DNA from: Roseivirga sp. UBA6061
GTDB lineage: Bacteria; Bacteroidota; Bacteroidia; Cytophagales; Cyclobacteriaceae
Assembly (NCBI GenBank): GCA_002427745.1
Contig: DIYF01000078.1
Span: forward strand, 1 to 56,645
Direction of reading: 5' to 3'
Length of the DNA stretch: 56,645 nt
In this document: positions 1 through 8,797 of the stretch, piece by piece
How positions within the stretch are numbered: position 1 is the first letter of the stretch
Layout: every line of letters starts with the position of its first letter
Notes under the pieces: model-generated
Told to the model about the DNA's origin: nothing
What the model saw: only the letters and a program-made list of their open reading frames with translations
Databases searched by the model: none
Program-made: the position numbers and the translations under genes

Positions 1-2228
1 AGAGGACCCAGGTTGACTTTATAAATACCCCTGCCATGCGTGCCAATCACCAGATCTCCGGTGGGTTCGTCAATGGCCAGGTCTGCTACACTAACGGCTG
101 GCAGGTTTTTTCCCAACAGACTCCAGCTGGCCCCACGATCGGTGGAGACATAAACACCCCGGTAGAGCCCGGCATACAGTAAATTGGCATGTTTCGGGTC
201 TTCTATGATCACATTGGCTACCTCATCGGGCAGATTGCCGGAGATTGATGCCCAGGTCTTTCCGTAATCTTCAGAAACGAAAATGTAATTACCTAAGTCA
301 TCGTAGTTCATTCCGGTTAATGTCAGGTAAACGCGTGATTCTTTGAAAGCTGAGGGTGCAATGCTGCGGATGTAATTATCCGGCAGGCCGGCAGAACGTT
401 CTTCCCAGCTATTGCCATCATCTTCGCTGATCCAGAAAGCTCCTTTATCAGTACCCATGTACAGTAAGCCTGATTTTATAGGAGATTCCGCCAGGGCTCC
501 TGCAGCGGTGGAACGTTTTGCAGGATTATCAGAAACCGACAGGTCCTTACTGATTACTTCCCAGTCATCACCCCGGTTTGTACTTTTAAATACGTAATTG
601 CCGGCATGGTATAAGGTGTTATGATCATGTGTTGATATGAAGTAGGGGGTAATGAAATTAAATCGGGCCTCTCCTTCGTGATCTTCCGGTAGTCTGGGGC
701 GAATGGAGACAGAATGGCCCGATTGCATATCTCTTCTTCTGGCAGCCCCGTTTTGCATACTGAAATAGACAGTGTTAGGATCTTCCGGGTCTACACAGGT
801 GACGCAGCCATCACCACCGCTCCAGGCATCTACCCACAGATACCGCCAGTCTTTATGATATCGTGGATCGTATTCCTTGGCAGGCCCGTATACCGTAGCG
901 TCATCCTGAACACCTCCGTAAATGGTATAGGGCTCGGTTTTGGAAAGTGTGATATCATAGAATTCTCCTGCAGGAATGTTATTGTGATGCGTCCAGTGCT
1001 TTCCTTTGTCATAGCTGGTATACAGGCCTCCATCGTTTGCCAGAGCCAGGTGGTCAGGGTTGGAAGGGTTGATCCAGAGTTCACAATGATCGAGGTGCAG
1101 TGGATCGGCCGCGCTGGGGAACATGTGATAGACATCACCTCCGATAAAGTCAACTGTCTCGCCTCCGTTGGTACTATGGGCGAGTCTTACGCCCAGCCCG
1201 AAGATTTCCTCGTCATTTTGAGGGTTGACATAGATGTCGGCAAAATACCAGCCGATAACGGAAAGGAACATCTGCTCTTCTTTATGGGTTTTCTTCCAGT
1301 TTTTACCACCATTCAGGCTGCGGAATATCTTAGCCGCACCTTTCCCGTCTTTTCTGTTTCTATGGTCCATAAGGGCATAGACTTTGTCCGGGTTGGAATA
1401 GGAGACTGCCAGACCGATTCTGCCTACATTTTCATCAACGGGCATACCCTTATGAGCTTTTTCCCAGGTTTTACCACCATCCGTACTCTTGTATACTCCA
1501 CTGTTTTTACCACTTACCCGGGGGCTGTGTTGCCACATAGAGGCATACATAATATCGGGATTGGAAGGAGCGATGACCACATCATTAGCCCCGGTCTGCT
1601 CATTTATATAGAGCACCTGCTGCCAGGTTTTTCCGCCATCTTCTGTGCGATAAACCCCTCTGTGCTTGTTGTCGGACCAGAAATGGCCTAATACCGCTAC
1701 TATTACGATATCAGGGTTGGTTGGGTGAACCGCTATTTCTCCGATATGCCAGGAATCACTAAGGCCGAGGTGATGCCAGGTGGCTCCTGCATCGTCAGAG
1801 CGATAAATGCCTGTGCCGGGCATGGTAAAGTTGCGTGGTTTCTTGAGGCTCTCCCCGGTGCCTACGTAGAGGATGTCAGGATTAGAAGGAGCCAAGGCTA
1901 TATCCCCGATACCCAAAGCCGGTTGTTCCTCGAAGATGGGCTTCCAGCTAAGTCCATTATTGGTGGTCTTCCACAGGTTTCCTGACCCAAAGGCAAGGTA
2001 CATGGTCCCCGGACGACTGGGGTCCACCTGAATCGCATCTGCTCTTGCAGAATTGATAGTCGGGCCAATGGGTATCCATTCAAGGCCATAGGCAGTAGAA
2101 GCTTTCATCTGCTCATACTCAGCAAAAGAGGCCAGGAGCGGGGAAGGGGGCTGATTTTCCTGTGATTTGACAGAAACGATGGAAATCAACCCTGTCAGGA
2201 AGAGGTATAGGTATCGGAAAGAGGTCAT
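1..2228 (-). CDS. Secreted VPS10/BNR-repeat beta-propeller protein (3' end outside window)
   Basis: An open frame of about 742 codons runs from an ATG at 2228 to the window edge without a stop. The N-terminus has a signal peptide (hydrophobic YLYLFLTGLISIVSV, ending near KSQ). The mature part is a run of BNR/sortilin-type blades with the Asp-box signature SxDxGxxW: for example SDDAGATW, TEDGGKTW, STDGGKTW, SEDDGNSW and STDRGASW. Interspersed blade segments of the form NPDxxYxG fit the VPS10 / sortilin-like or xyloglucanase-like ten-bladed propeller family. The visible length is typical of the N-terminal part of those proteins in Bacteroidota, which are often about 1000 residues long. Catalytic activity cannot be claimed because most such proteins are annotated only by fold. 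It is divergent from the lipoprotein gene at 2382. The C-terminus, and any T9SS sorting domain, is not visible. Confidence 0.85.
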   Translation of the reverse strand, partial: MTSFRYLYLFLTGLISIVSVKSQENQPPSPLLASFAEYEQMKASTAYGLEWIPIGPTINSARADAIQVDPSRPGTMYLAFGSGNLWKTTNNGLSWKPIFEEQPALGIGDIALAPSNPDILYVGTGESLKKPRNFTMPGTGIYRSDDAGATWHHLGLSDSWHIGEIAVHPTNPDIVIVAVLGHFWSDNKHRGVYRTEDGGKTWQQVLYINEQTGANDVVIAPSNPDIMYASMWQHSPRVSGKNSGVYKSTDGGKTWEKAHKGMPVDENVGRIGLAVSYSNPDKVYALMDHRNRKDGKGAAKIFRSLNGGKNWKKTHKEEQMFLSVIGWYFADIYVNPQNDEEIFGLGVRLAHSTNGGETVDFIGGDVYHMFPSAADPLHLDHCELWINPSNPDHLALANDGGLYTSYDKGKHWTHHNNIPAGEFYDITLSKTEPYTIYGGVQDDATVYGPAKEYDPRYHKDWRYLWVDAWSGGDGCVTCVDPEDPNTVYFSMQNGAARRRDMQSGHSVSIRPRLPEDHEGEARFNFITPYFISTHDHNTLYHAGNYVFKSTNRGDDWEVISKDLSVSDNPAKRSTAAGALAESPIKSGLLYMGTDKGAFWISEDDGNSWEERSAGLPDNYIRSIAPSAFKESRVYLTLTGMNYDDLGNYIFVSEDYGKTWASISGNLPDEVANVIIEDPKHANLLYAGLYRGVYVSTDRGASWSLLGKNLPAVSVADLAIDEPTGDLVIGTHGRGIYKVNLGP

Positions 2229-2381
2229 CGGTTGACGGGATAAGTCTATAATTTAGCTAAATCTGCCAAAATCCAGTTCACAGTTCGGATCGCCCGCCAT
2301 CAATAGCTGAAAACTCCGGGAAATTATCGGGTAACAAACCCTGATTCCTTGAACTCTCAGGTGAACTTTTAAAATTTTACT

Positions 2382-3197
2382 ATGAGAAAAATCTATTGTG
2401 CGCTTATATGCGTGTTACTGCTTGCGTCCTGCAGTGTAGAAAATGAAGATCAGGTAGCTTTGCCAGATGCCAGGGGAATACTGGCTTTTGACGATCCCGG
2501 AGACGGATCCGATGTAGGAGGAACTTCCAATGGAGGTGTGGTGAGTATTGAATCAGATATACAGATTTCGGTTCAGGAGGTGGTGACCAGGGCATGTTCT
2601 GGCCGGACTCCAGGGCCTGTTTTGACAGAAAAGAGAATACTGCCCTCAAGTAACTCCACCTGCGATCCCTTGTCGCTGATGACTCCCAACTTCGGCTATA
2701 TGATGTGGAATGCCTGGGATGTCACTCCGGGCACTACGGCTTATTTTGTCGATTACTATGGAATAGCCGACCCGAATGCCGTCTTTGTGCAGGATTTCTT
2801 TGCCGGTCACTTTCAGGGCCTGCGCAATGAAGGGCCACCACCGCCAATTGCTCCGGGCATGACCAGACAATGGGTGGATGACGACTTTTATTCCATTTTT
2901 TACGAAGAGGTACCTGACTCAAACGGTGATTTTCCGAACCTGGGAGATAGTCAGGGAATCAACATTTCAACAACCAACCTGGAATTTCTGCGTGACGAGC
3001 TTGTCTGTGAGATACTGGGTACCTATTTCGATGACTACTTTCCATTTACCGCACCTGATGGCTACGGTTATCTGATCGGGAATGTGGATGTTTCCATTGT
3101 AGATCCCTTATGCGGGGACTCCCGTGGCCTCTATATTACCGTGAACATCGGGCACTACATTTACATTGCGCCAGATCTGCCGATAATAAACGACTAA
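2382..3197 (+). CDS. Hypothetical lipoprotein
   Basis: 271 residues from ATG. The N-terminus MRKIYCALICVLLLASC has a lipobox (LASC, Cys17 by count) followed by an acidic SVENEDQ segment, so it is probably an outer-membrane-anchored lipoprotein. The mature protein is acidic and rich in Gly, Asp, Pro and aromatic residues, with several cysteines (TRACSG, NSTCDP, ELVCE, DPLCGD) that could form disulfides. A proline-rich stretch (EGPPPPIAPG) sits near residue 150. I do not recognise the family. It stands alone, divergent from the BNR gene on its left and convergent with the BNR gene at 3257. Confidence 0.7.
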   Translation: MRKIYCALICVLLLASCSVENEDQVALPDARGILAFDDPGDGSDVGGTSNGGVVSIESDIQISVQEVVTRACSGRTPGPVLTEKRILPSSNSTCDPLSLMTPNFGYMMWNAWDVTPGTTAYFVDYYGIADPNAVFVQDFFAGHFQGLRNEGPPPPIAPGMTRQWVDDDFYSIFYEEVPDSNGDFPNLGDSQGINISTTNLEFLRDELVCEILGTYFDDYFPFTAPDGYGYLIGNVDVSIVDPLCGDSRGLYITVNIGHYIYIAPDLPIIND

Positions 3198-3225
3198 GGG
3201 AAGGCATTGACAATATGACGACCAT

Positions 3226-3296
3226 AAACCTCAGTGTTGAAGCAGGAGTGACCTTATCAAGGTACAATTACCACCTGTCTGACCACACTGAGGTTT
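3226..3296. repeat. 12-bp inverted repeat at a convergent gene junction
   Basis: AAACCTCAGTGT at 3226-3237 is matched by its exact reverse complement at 3285-3296, with a 47-bp spacer. It spans the stop of the minus-strand BNR gene (3257-3259) and lies just after the plus-strand lipoprotein gene. It may contribute to transcription termination between the convergent genes, but there is no classic U-tract. Confidence 0.4.
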
Positions 3297-4315
3297 TGGC
3301 TCAACGCCCGCCAGCTTTCTCCACCATCTTCTGATAAATAGAGATTCCCATTGTTGGTGCCAAAGGCCAGGAGACCATTTTTACCGGCAAATCCAGAGCG
3401 AAGAACCAGGTCGAATGACCCATTTTGAGGCAATCCATCGCGCTGGGCCTGCCAGCTTTTACCTCCGTCAGCCGTATGGTACACAGCTAACTGATTCCTG
3501 TAAGGAAAGCGCTGATCATCACTCCGGGCAGGAATTACCCAGGCTTTTTGATCGTCAGTATCATCAGCTACAATGGCAAAACCATAGCTGGCAATGCCAT
3601 TTGGATCTGAAACATTGATCCAGCTATTGCCTTTGTCTTCAGAGCGGTAAATACCGCAATGATTCTGTTGCCAGATAACCTGCGTATTCACTTCAGGAAT
3701 CTGCATGCAATGCGGGTCATGACCCACTTCAATATCACTATTGGGCAGATAGAAGGCTTCCAGTCCTTTGTTGGTAGCCGTCCAGCTGTTACCACTGTCG
3801 CGTGACTGAAATACTCCGGCACAGCTGATACCTGCAATTAAGTGTGTTGTGTCGTCAGGGTGAACCAGAATGGTGTGCAGAAACGGGTTTTTTGATCCCT
3901 TACCACCGCCCTGCCAGGAAGCACGGGAGTGGTGTTCTGAAAGTCCTTTGAGTTCCTGAAAGCTCTTTCCTTCGTCTGGTGTTACAAAAACAGCAGCCGG
4001 CTCAACCCCCACATAAAGTCTGTTGGGATCATCATGAACACCATGACTTATAGTCCAGATAGACCTCAGAGTGAACTGAGGTGTGTCGAATCGGGGGACG
4101 TTGATTTCTTTAAAGGTTTCGCCTTCATCCCCGGATTTGTAGAGCTTCGGGCCCCAGTGCTTATGGTTGATGGCCACCCACCAGGAGCCATTGCGCTCAT
4201 CATGATGAAAGCAACCTACGGGCATGCCTATGAACTGGATGTCCTTCAGAGTCCATAAACCCGCTACCCGTTCATATACGAGCAGGCCTTTGTCTGTAGC
4301 AGCTATAAGTTTCAT
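3257..4315 (-). CDS. Cytosolic BNR/sialidase-like beta-propeller protein of the Moco operon
   Basis: 352 residues from the ATG at 4315 (MKLIAATDKGLLVYE). A GTG seven codons upstream (4336) overlaps the moaC stop as GTGA and is an alternative start. There is no signal peptide. Asp-box-like blades are seen: SGDEGETF, TPDEGKSF, SRDSGNSW, SEDKGNSW, TADGGKSW and SEDGGESW. Conserved segments HTILVHPDD, QNHCGIYRS and GVEPAAVF match, from memory, a family annotated exo-alpha-sialidase in Actinobacteria that often sits beside a MoaD/ThiS-like gene. Here it is the last gene after moaA-moeA-moaC, which supports a role linked to molybdopterin rather than sialic acid. That role is an inference; no sialidase catalytic arginine triad was verified. 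Confidence 0.8.
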   Translation of the reverse strand: MKLIAATDKGLLVYERVAGLWTLKDIQFIGMPVGCFHHDERNGSWWVAINHKHWGPKLYKSGDEGETFKEINVPRFDTPQFTLRSIWTISHGVHDDPNRLYVGVEPAAVFVTPDEGKSFQELKGLSEHHSRASWQGGGKGSKNPFLHTILVHPDDTTHLIAGISCAGVFQSRDSGNSWTATNKGLEAFYLPNSDIEVGHDPHCMQIPEVNTQVIWQQNHCGIYRSEDKGNSWINVSDPNGIASYGFAIVADDTDDQKAWVIPARSDDQRFPYRNQLAVYHTADGGKSWQAQRDGLPQNGSFDLVLRSGFAGKNGLLAFGTNNGNLYLSEDGGESWRALSQNLSVVRQVVIVP

Positions 4316-4332
4316 GTACTGTGTGTGGGCTG

Positions 4333-4827
4333 TCACTTGTCTTCCCCGGGCTGAGGCATGGAAAAGTCACTTTTGCCACCGGTTTTTGTGAGAAGACGGG
4401 TGTCTTTTATCACAATATTGTGGGAGAGGGCTTTACACATATCATAGATGGTAAGAGCAGCTACAGAAGCTCCTGTCAGAGCTTCCATTTCTACTCCTGT
4501 TTTACCGGAGCAGCGTGCCTCACAGGTGATTTCCACCAACAGTTCGTCTTTTAGCTGAATGTCAATAGCGACCTTGTTGAGGTTAAGCGTGTGACAGAGC
4601 GGAATCAATTCCGGGGTCTTCTTAGCACCCTGAATACCGGCAATGATGGCTGTCTGAAAAACAGGGCCTTTCAGGGTAACTACTTCACCATCCTTGATAA
4701 AATCACTCATCTCTTCGGGGAGTTGTACCAGTGCCCGGGCAATAGCGGTGCGTGTGGTAACAGCCTTTTGCCCCACATCCACCATGCTGGGGTTATCGTT
4801 ATCTATATGGGTAAATTCTTTCGACAT
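4333..4827 (-). CDS. moaC: Cyclic pyranopterin monophosphate synthase MoaC
   Basis: 164 residues, the usual MoaC length. MoaC converts the MoaA product (3',8-cyclo-GTP) into cyclic pyranopterin monophosphate, the first stable intermediate of molybdenum cofactor synthesis. Family motifs are intact: TLKGPVF with Lys53, PLCHTL with His79, the GVEMEALTGAS loop with Glu113/Glu115, and IYDMCK with Asp129 and Lys132. The start ATG follows the moeA stop by 2 bp, and its stop overlaps a possible GTG start of the BNR gene, so all of these are likely co-transcribed from moaA. Confidence 0.96.
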   Translation of the reverse strand: MSKEFTHIDNDNPSMVDVGQKAVTTRTAIARALVQLPEEMSDFIKDGEVVTLKGPVFQTAIIAGIQGAKKTPELIPLCHTLNLNKVAIDIQLKDELLVEITCEARCSGKTGVEMEALTGASVAALTIYDMCKALSHNIVIKDTRLLTKTGGKSDFSMPQPGEDK

Positions 4828-4829
4828 AT

Positions 4830-6029
4830 TCAGAAAGTGCTTCTGTAGGCAATATAGGGATAAACCTCGCCCGCTTTAAATTCAGTTTTTCCCTGGGGTA
4901 AAACAACAAAACCATCGGCCTGGGTCATATTGGCAAAATCTCCGGATCCATTGCCCCTGAACGTACGCGCCTCAATCAGCCCTTCTGATGAGACACTAAT
5001 ACTGCATTCAAGGAAGTAGGTCAGGTCTGGTTTGAAAACCACATCATTCATAAGTCTGACTGATGGCAGTTCGTAAGCCAGGTTTTGTGAGGCTTTTAAC
5101 CAGGGTCTGATATAGGCATTGGCACAAACAAAACTTGATACGGGATTTCCCGGTAGGGCAAATACTGTATGTCCATTGGCAGCAGTACCGAACCAGAAAG
5201 GTTTGCCGGGACGTTGCTTTACTTTGTGAAAGTGTTTGACTACGCCCAGCTCATCGAGTACTTCAGGCAAGTAATCAAACTTGCCACGGGACACACCTCC
5301 CGTGATTACCACCAGTTCGTATTCTTCCAGAATGTGCGAAATCTCTTCAATCATCAGGGCTTTGTCGTCCCTGAGGTGGAATTGCTTTGAATCGATACCC
5401 CATTGCTTTAGTACGCTTTGGGCACCGTAATTACTCGATCTACGCACCTGATGGTCCAGGGGAGTATCATCTATATCAACAAGCTCATCACCGGTAGTAA
5501 TAATAGCGGCCTTAGGTAGTTTGATTACCTGAAGGCGTGAAAGACCTACTGCCGCAGCGACTATGGCCTCGGTAGCTCCCAGAGTAAGGCCCCTGGCCAG
5601 TACGATGTCTCCCTGTTTTTTGTCCTGTCCCTTAAAATGGATGTTTTGTTGGTGGGCTACTTCCTCATTGATCGTAGCCTCTTCGTTTTCTATACTGATA
5701 TCCTCATAACGAATGACAGTATCGGCTCCCTCAGGCATAATGGCTCCTGTCATGATCTGTACACAGTTGGAGCTGTCCTCCAGCTTTGACTTCGGCATTC
5801 CTGCGCCAATCGTTCTTTCAATTTTAAAAGTGCGTTGCCCCTGGTCGTAAGCATTGAAATTAATGGCGATGCCATCCATGGTCACTCGATCATAGGGGGG
5901 GAGGTCTCTGTCAGCGATTACATCTTCGGCCAAAACTCTTCCGTCTGCATCATTCAATGAAACAGTTTCTGTCTGAACCTTAAATGTATGTTGGGTGATT
6001 ATGTCTATTGCTTCCTGATAAGTGATCAT
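4830..6029 (-). CDS. moeA: Molybdopterin molybdenumtransferase MoeA
   Basis: 399 residues. MoeA inserts molybdate into adenylylated molybdopterin to give active Moco in the cytosol. Motifs in order: MDGIA at 51-55, TTGDEL at 178-183, TGGVSRGKFDYLP at 243-255 (the MPT-binding MoCF/MogA-like domain), RPGKP at 273-277 and LPGNPVSS at 292-299, then a C-terminal beta-barrel domain. Start ATG at 6029. It lies between moaA (86 bp upstream, separated by a heptad-repeat hairpin) and moaC (2 bp downstream). No separate mog/moaB gene for the adenylylation step is present in the window. Confidence 0.96.
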   Translation of the reverse strand: MITYQEAIDIITQHTFKVQTETVSLNDADGRVLAEDVIADRDLPPYDRVTMDGIAINFNAYDQGQRTFKIERTIGAGMPKSKLEDSSNCVQIMTGAIMPEGADTVIRYEDISIENEEATINEEVAHQQNIHFKGQDKKQGDIVLARGLTLGATEAIVAAAVGLSRLQVIKLPKAAIITTGDELVDIDDTPLDHQVRRSSNYGAQSVLKQWGIDSKQFHLRDDKALMIEEISHILEEYELVVITGGVSRGKFDYLPEVLDELGVVKHFHKVKQRPGKPFWFGTAANGHTVFALPGNPVSSFVCANAYIRPWLKASQNLAYELPSVRLMNDVVFKPDLTYFLECSISVSSEGLIEARTFRGNGSGDFANMTQADGFVVLPQGKTEFKAGEVYPYIAYRSTF

Positions 6030-6035
6030 TTACGT

Positions 6036-6111
6036 AATTATGAATGATGAATGTTGAATCGTAAATAGACATTCAACATTCATCATTTAAGGTTTAACAT
6101 TTAACAATTAT
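6036..6111. repeat. Heptad-type spacer with a 17-bp perfect inverted repeat between moaA and moeA
   Basis: AATGATGAATGTTGAAT (6043-6059) pairs perfectly with ATTCAACATTCATCATT (6071-6087) across an 11-bp loop. The whole spacer can be read as 7-bp words (GAATGAT, GAATGTT, GAATCGT, AAATAGA, CATTCAA, CATTCAT, CATTTAA, GGTTTAA, CATTTAA). In the moaA-moeA transcript it would form a strong hairpin without a U-tract, so it could affect processing or coupling rather than terminate. Confidence 0.7.
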
Positions 6112-6115
6112 AGCA

Positions 6116-7105
6116 CTAGCCCCCGATAGTGGCCATAGATTGCAGAGAGCCATTTTCATCGCTTTGCTGAGCTTCGGCCTCAAACCCGTCTTTTGCCCGT
6201 TTTTTAAATAGTTGAAGGAACTGATTCCGAATATCATCGTCAGTGGCACCCGCTCTCATAAAGTCTCTGAAATTAAAACCTCCGTTCTGGTAGAGACAGG
6301 TCTTTAATTCTCCTTTAGGAGTAAGGCGTATCCTATCGCAGGTACCACAAATAGTGCGCGTATAAGCCGGAATTACCCCAATAGTACCTTCCGCTCCCGG
6401 AATCCGATAGTTATAGGAAGTTGAGCTTTTTTCATCCGCCAGACGCTCAATCCGGGGAAACTCCGTCTGGATATGTTCGATGATCTTCCGGTAATTCCAT
6501 TTGATAGGAAGGTAGCCTTTGCTTCCTCCATTAAATGGCATTTCTTCAATAAACCTAATACTCACAGGGTCAGTCCGGGTAAGAGCACTCATAGGAATGA
6601 TATCATCCAGATTCTGGTCCTCCATGACTACGGCATTGATTTTTGTAGTAAGTCCCTGATTGATGAGCTCCCTGTAAAAAGCCCAGACAGAGTCAAATTC
6701 ATCTCTGCGGGTAATGGTTTTAAAACGTTCAGGGTCCAGAGAATCCAGGCTCAGGTTCACAGCGTTGATCCCTATGGTTTTCATCGTAGCTATATGCTTC
6801 AAAGGAGCAGTACCATTGGTGGTAATATTCACCTTATCAATTCCCGGGACTTTCACCAGGTTTTCCATAAAGGGTATCAGGTCTCTCCGGACAAAGGGCT
6901 CTCCTCCGGTAATTCTTACTTTGGAGATTCCGAGCTCGGCCAGAATATTGACCAGGCGCAGCATTTCTTCATAAGAAAGGATATCCGTCTTTTTACTCCA
7001 ATTCAGTCCTTCTTCAGGCATACAGTAAAAACAGCGCAGGTTACACCTTTCTGTAACTGCAAGTCGCAGGTATCTGAGTTGTCGGCCGTGGTTATCGAAT
7101 AGCAA
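6116..7105 (-). CDS. moaA: GTP 3',8-cyclase MoaA (radical SAM)
   Basis: 329 residues from a TTG codon at 7105; no better ATG gives the conserved N-terminus. MoaA performs the first step of Moco synthesis, a radical-SAM rearrangement of GTP to 3',8-cyclo-GTP. The N-terminal iron-sulfur cluster motif CxxxCxxC is present (Cys21, Cys25, Cys28 in TERCNLRCFYC), followed by the GGEP SAM motif (TGGEPFVRRDL). The second cluster ligands are Cys253, Cys256 and Cys270 in CGTCDRIRLTPKGELKTC. The C-terminus ends in the family's Gly-Gly tail (IGG). It is the first gene of the minus-strand Moco operon, with a 190-bp divergent promoter region shared with the XdhC gene. Confidence 0.97.
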   Translation of the reverse strand: MLFDNHGRQLRYLRLAVTERCNLRCFYCMPEEGLNWSKKTDILSYEEMLRLVNILAELGISKVRITGGEPFVRRDLIPFMENLVKVPGIDKVNITTNGTAPLKHIATMKTIGINAVNLSLDSLDPERFKTITRRDEFDSVWAFYRELINQGLTTKINAVVMEDQNLDDIIPMSALTRTDPVSIRFIEEMPFNGGSKGYLPIKWNYRKIIEHIQTEFPRIERLADEKSSTSYNYRIPGAEGTIGVIPAYTRTICGTCDRIRLTPKGELKTCLYQNGGFNFRDFMRAGATDDDIRNQFLQLFKKRAKDGFEAEAQQSDENGSLQSMATIGG

Positions 7106-7295
7106 GGGGACTTGTTAAAATTTTGCTGTTAATATACTCCTAAAAGTCGCTTTTAGTTGCGATTAAATTCACAACCTGATAGCAGAATTATAATGCCGGT
7201 AGCGAAATAGAAACAAAAGAGAAAGCAGGATGGTTCTGTTTCGCATTTTTGGACCATATTTGATTACAAACTGATGTTTTGAAAAGGGGGTAACC

Positions 7296-8294
7296 ATGGT
7301 AGATCATAGCGAACAACTGGAAAAATGGCTGGCAAGTGGAAAGAAACTGGCAATTGCCAGAGTCATCAGCACCTGGAGGAGCTCTCCCAGACCGGCTGGT
7401 TCATCATTGGTGGTGACCGAAGATGGTAATATGATGGGGTCGGTGAGCGGTGGTTGTGTGGAAAAAGCTGTGGTAGCCAGAGCACTGAAGGTAATAGAAT
7501 CGGGAAGGGCCACCCTGGAAAACTATGGGGTAGCCGATGAAGATGCCTGGGAAGTAGGACTTAGCTGTGGAGGTAAACTGGATGTATTTATACAGCCCTT
7601 TTTTGACAGTGATCTGTGGAGTGACCTGCAGGCAGCAGGACAGAATAAACAGGGAAGGCTGTTGCTGACCAGGCTGGATGAAAGTGGAGAAAACACCCTG
7701 ATAGACCCGGATACAGCGGAAAGCTCTTTCATCGGGGCATTGGGTGAAGAGAGTGAAAAGCTCTACCGACTGGGCAAGAATGCGGTGATCGGGGCGGATG
7801 ATGTCAGGTACTTCCAGCAGTCGCTGCCACCAAAACCCAAAATGATCTTAATTGGCTCGGCTCACATTGCCTCTGAACTTACTTCACTGGCACATTTATA
7901 TGGGTTTGAGACGGTATTGATTGACCCCAGAGATACTTTCGCCAGGAAGACACATTTCGAAAGTAAGCCTGGCATGGTACACGTTAACTGGCCGCAGGAG
8001 GTACTTCCTGACTATGCGCTTGACCGGGATACTTATATCGTCATCTTGTCCCATGATCCTAAGATAGATGATGAGGCCCTCAAGCTGGTGTTGAAAAGTG
8101 AAGTAAGGTATATCGGGGCACTGGGAAGCAAAAAGACACATGTCCGGAGGGTAGGACGACTGCAGGACTATGGCTTTTCAGAAGAGGAAATCGGGCGCAT
8201 CAAGGCACCGATCGGCTTGAATATCAATTCGCACTCTGCCCCTGAAATAGCCCTCAGTATCATAGCGCAGGTGATCCGGACTAAGAACTCTTAG
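7296..8294 (+). CDS. XdhC/CoxI-family molybdenum-hydroxylase maturation protein
   Basis: 332 residues from ATG, with a purine-rich GGGGG stretch a few bases upstream. XdhC-family proteins bind Moco, assist its sulfuration and hand it to xanthine-dehydrogenase-type enzymes. The N-terminal domain contains GSVSGGCVE (48-56) and a second Cys motif LSCGGKLDVFIQP. The C-terminal Rossmann-like domain has ILIGSAHIASELTSLAHLYG and ends with YIGALGSKKTHVRR and the conserved PIGLNINSHSAPEIALSI. The two-domain length is typical. It is divergent from moaA, so a shared control region is likely. The dehydrogenase itself is not in the window. The family is clear; which enzyme it serves is not. Confidence 0.9.
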   Translation: MVDHSEQLEKWLASGKKLAIARVISTWRSSPRPAGSSLVVTEDGNMMGSVSGGCVEKAVVARALKVIESGRATLENYGVADEDAWEVGLSCGGKLDVFIQPFFDSDLWSDLQAAGQNKQGRLLLTRLDESGENTLIDPDTAESSFIGALGEESEKLYRLGKNAVIGADDVRYFQQSLPPKPKMILIGSAHIASELTSLAHLYGFETVLIDPRDTFARKTHFESKPGMVHVNWPQEVLPDYALDRDTYIVILSHDPKIDDEALKLVLKSEVRYIGALGSKKTHVRRVGRLQDYGFSEEEIGRIKAPIGLNINSHSAPEIALSIIAQVIRTKNS

Positions 8295-8323
8295 TAAGAA
8301 TCAGCACATATTTTTTAGCCTGA

Positions 8324-8352
8324 TTGAACTTTTTGATCTCGGTTTTACTTTG
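8324..8352 (+). promoter_or_regulatory. Candidate Bacteroidota promoter for the SnoaL-like gene
   Basis: TTG at 8324-8326, 18 bp spacer, then TTACTTTG at 8345-8352, close to the TTG-N19-TAnnTTTG pattern of the Bacteroidota primary sigma factor. It lies 43 bp upstream of the ATG at 8395 and immediately after the XdhC gene, which argues for independent transcription of the downstream gene. Confidence 0.45.
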
Positions 8353-8394
8353 TTGTATGTATATACATATAAAATCAAACAAACCAATAATAAC

Positions 8395-8748
8395 ATGACT
8401 TACAAAGAAAGAACTCAGGACATTTACAATCAGATAGGGCAGGGAAAGCTAATGGAAGCTTTTGAACAATATTACGCACCAAATGTTGTGATGACCGAAC
8501 CCAATGGTACCCGTGAAGGCAAAGATGCCTGCCGTGCTTATGAAGAGCAGTTTCTGGGCATGATCAAGGAGTTTCATGGCATGGAAGTGAAAGCCATTAC
8601 TTCAGATGAAGAGAACGGCATCGTTATGCATGAAACCAATATGGATGTAACCTTTCAGGACGGCAACAGGGTACTGCTGGAGCAGGCAGGTGTACAGAAA
8701 TGGGAAGGTGATCAGATCGTACATGAGCGCTTCTACTACAAAGGATAA
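8395..8748 (+). CDS. SnoaL-like / NTF2-fold protein
   Basis: 117 residues from the ATG at 8395 (MTYKERTQDIYNQIGQGK). A TTG at 8350 opens the same frame earlier but would overlap the promoter. The sequence has the typical NTF2-like layout: N-terminal helices, AFEQYYAPNVVMTEPNG, EEQFLGMIKEFHGMEV, then beta strands ending VQKWEGDQIVHERFYY. The fold is used by small isomerases, cyclases and binding proteins. Catalytic identity cannot be read from the sequence. It is probably cytosolic and monocistronic, followed by a strong bidirectional terminator. Confidence 0.85.
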   Translation: MTYKERTQDIYNQIGQGKLMEAFEQYYAPNVVMTEPNGTREGKDACRAYEEQFLGMIKEFHGMEVKAITSDEENGIVMHETNMDVTFQDGNRVLLEQAGVQKWEGDQIVHERFYYKG

Positions 8749-8797
8749 AGACATTGATCGGTTGGCCTGAAGAGGCCATTGATCATTTATCAACCCC

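Noticed and set aside
714..1691. 325-codon plus-strand open frame
   Set aside because: It lies antisense to the VPS10/BNR gene, whose minus-strand frame is open throughout and has clear repeated Asp-box motifs and a signal peptide. The plus-strand translation has no recognisable domain.
6473..7102. 209-codon plus-strand open frame
   Set aside because: Antisense to moaA, whose cluster cysteines and full-length match are decisive.
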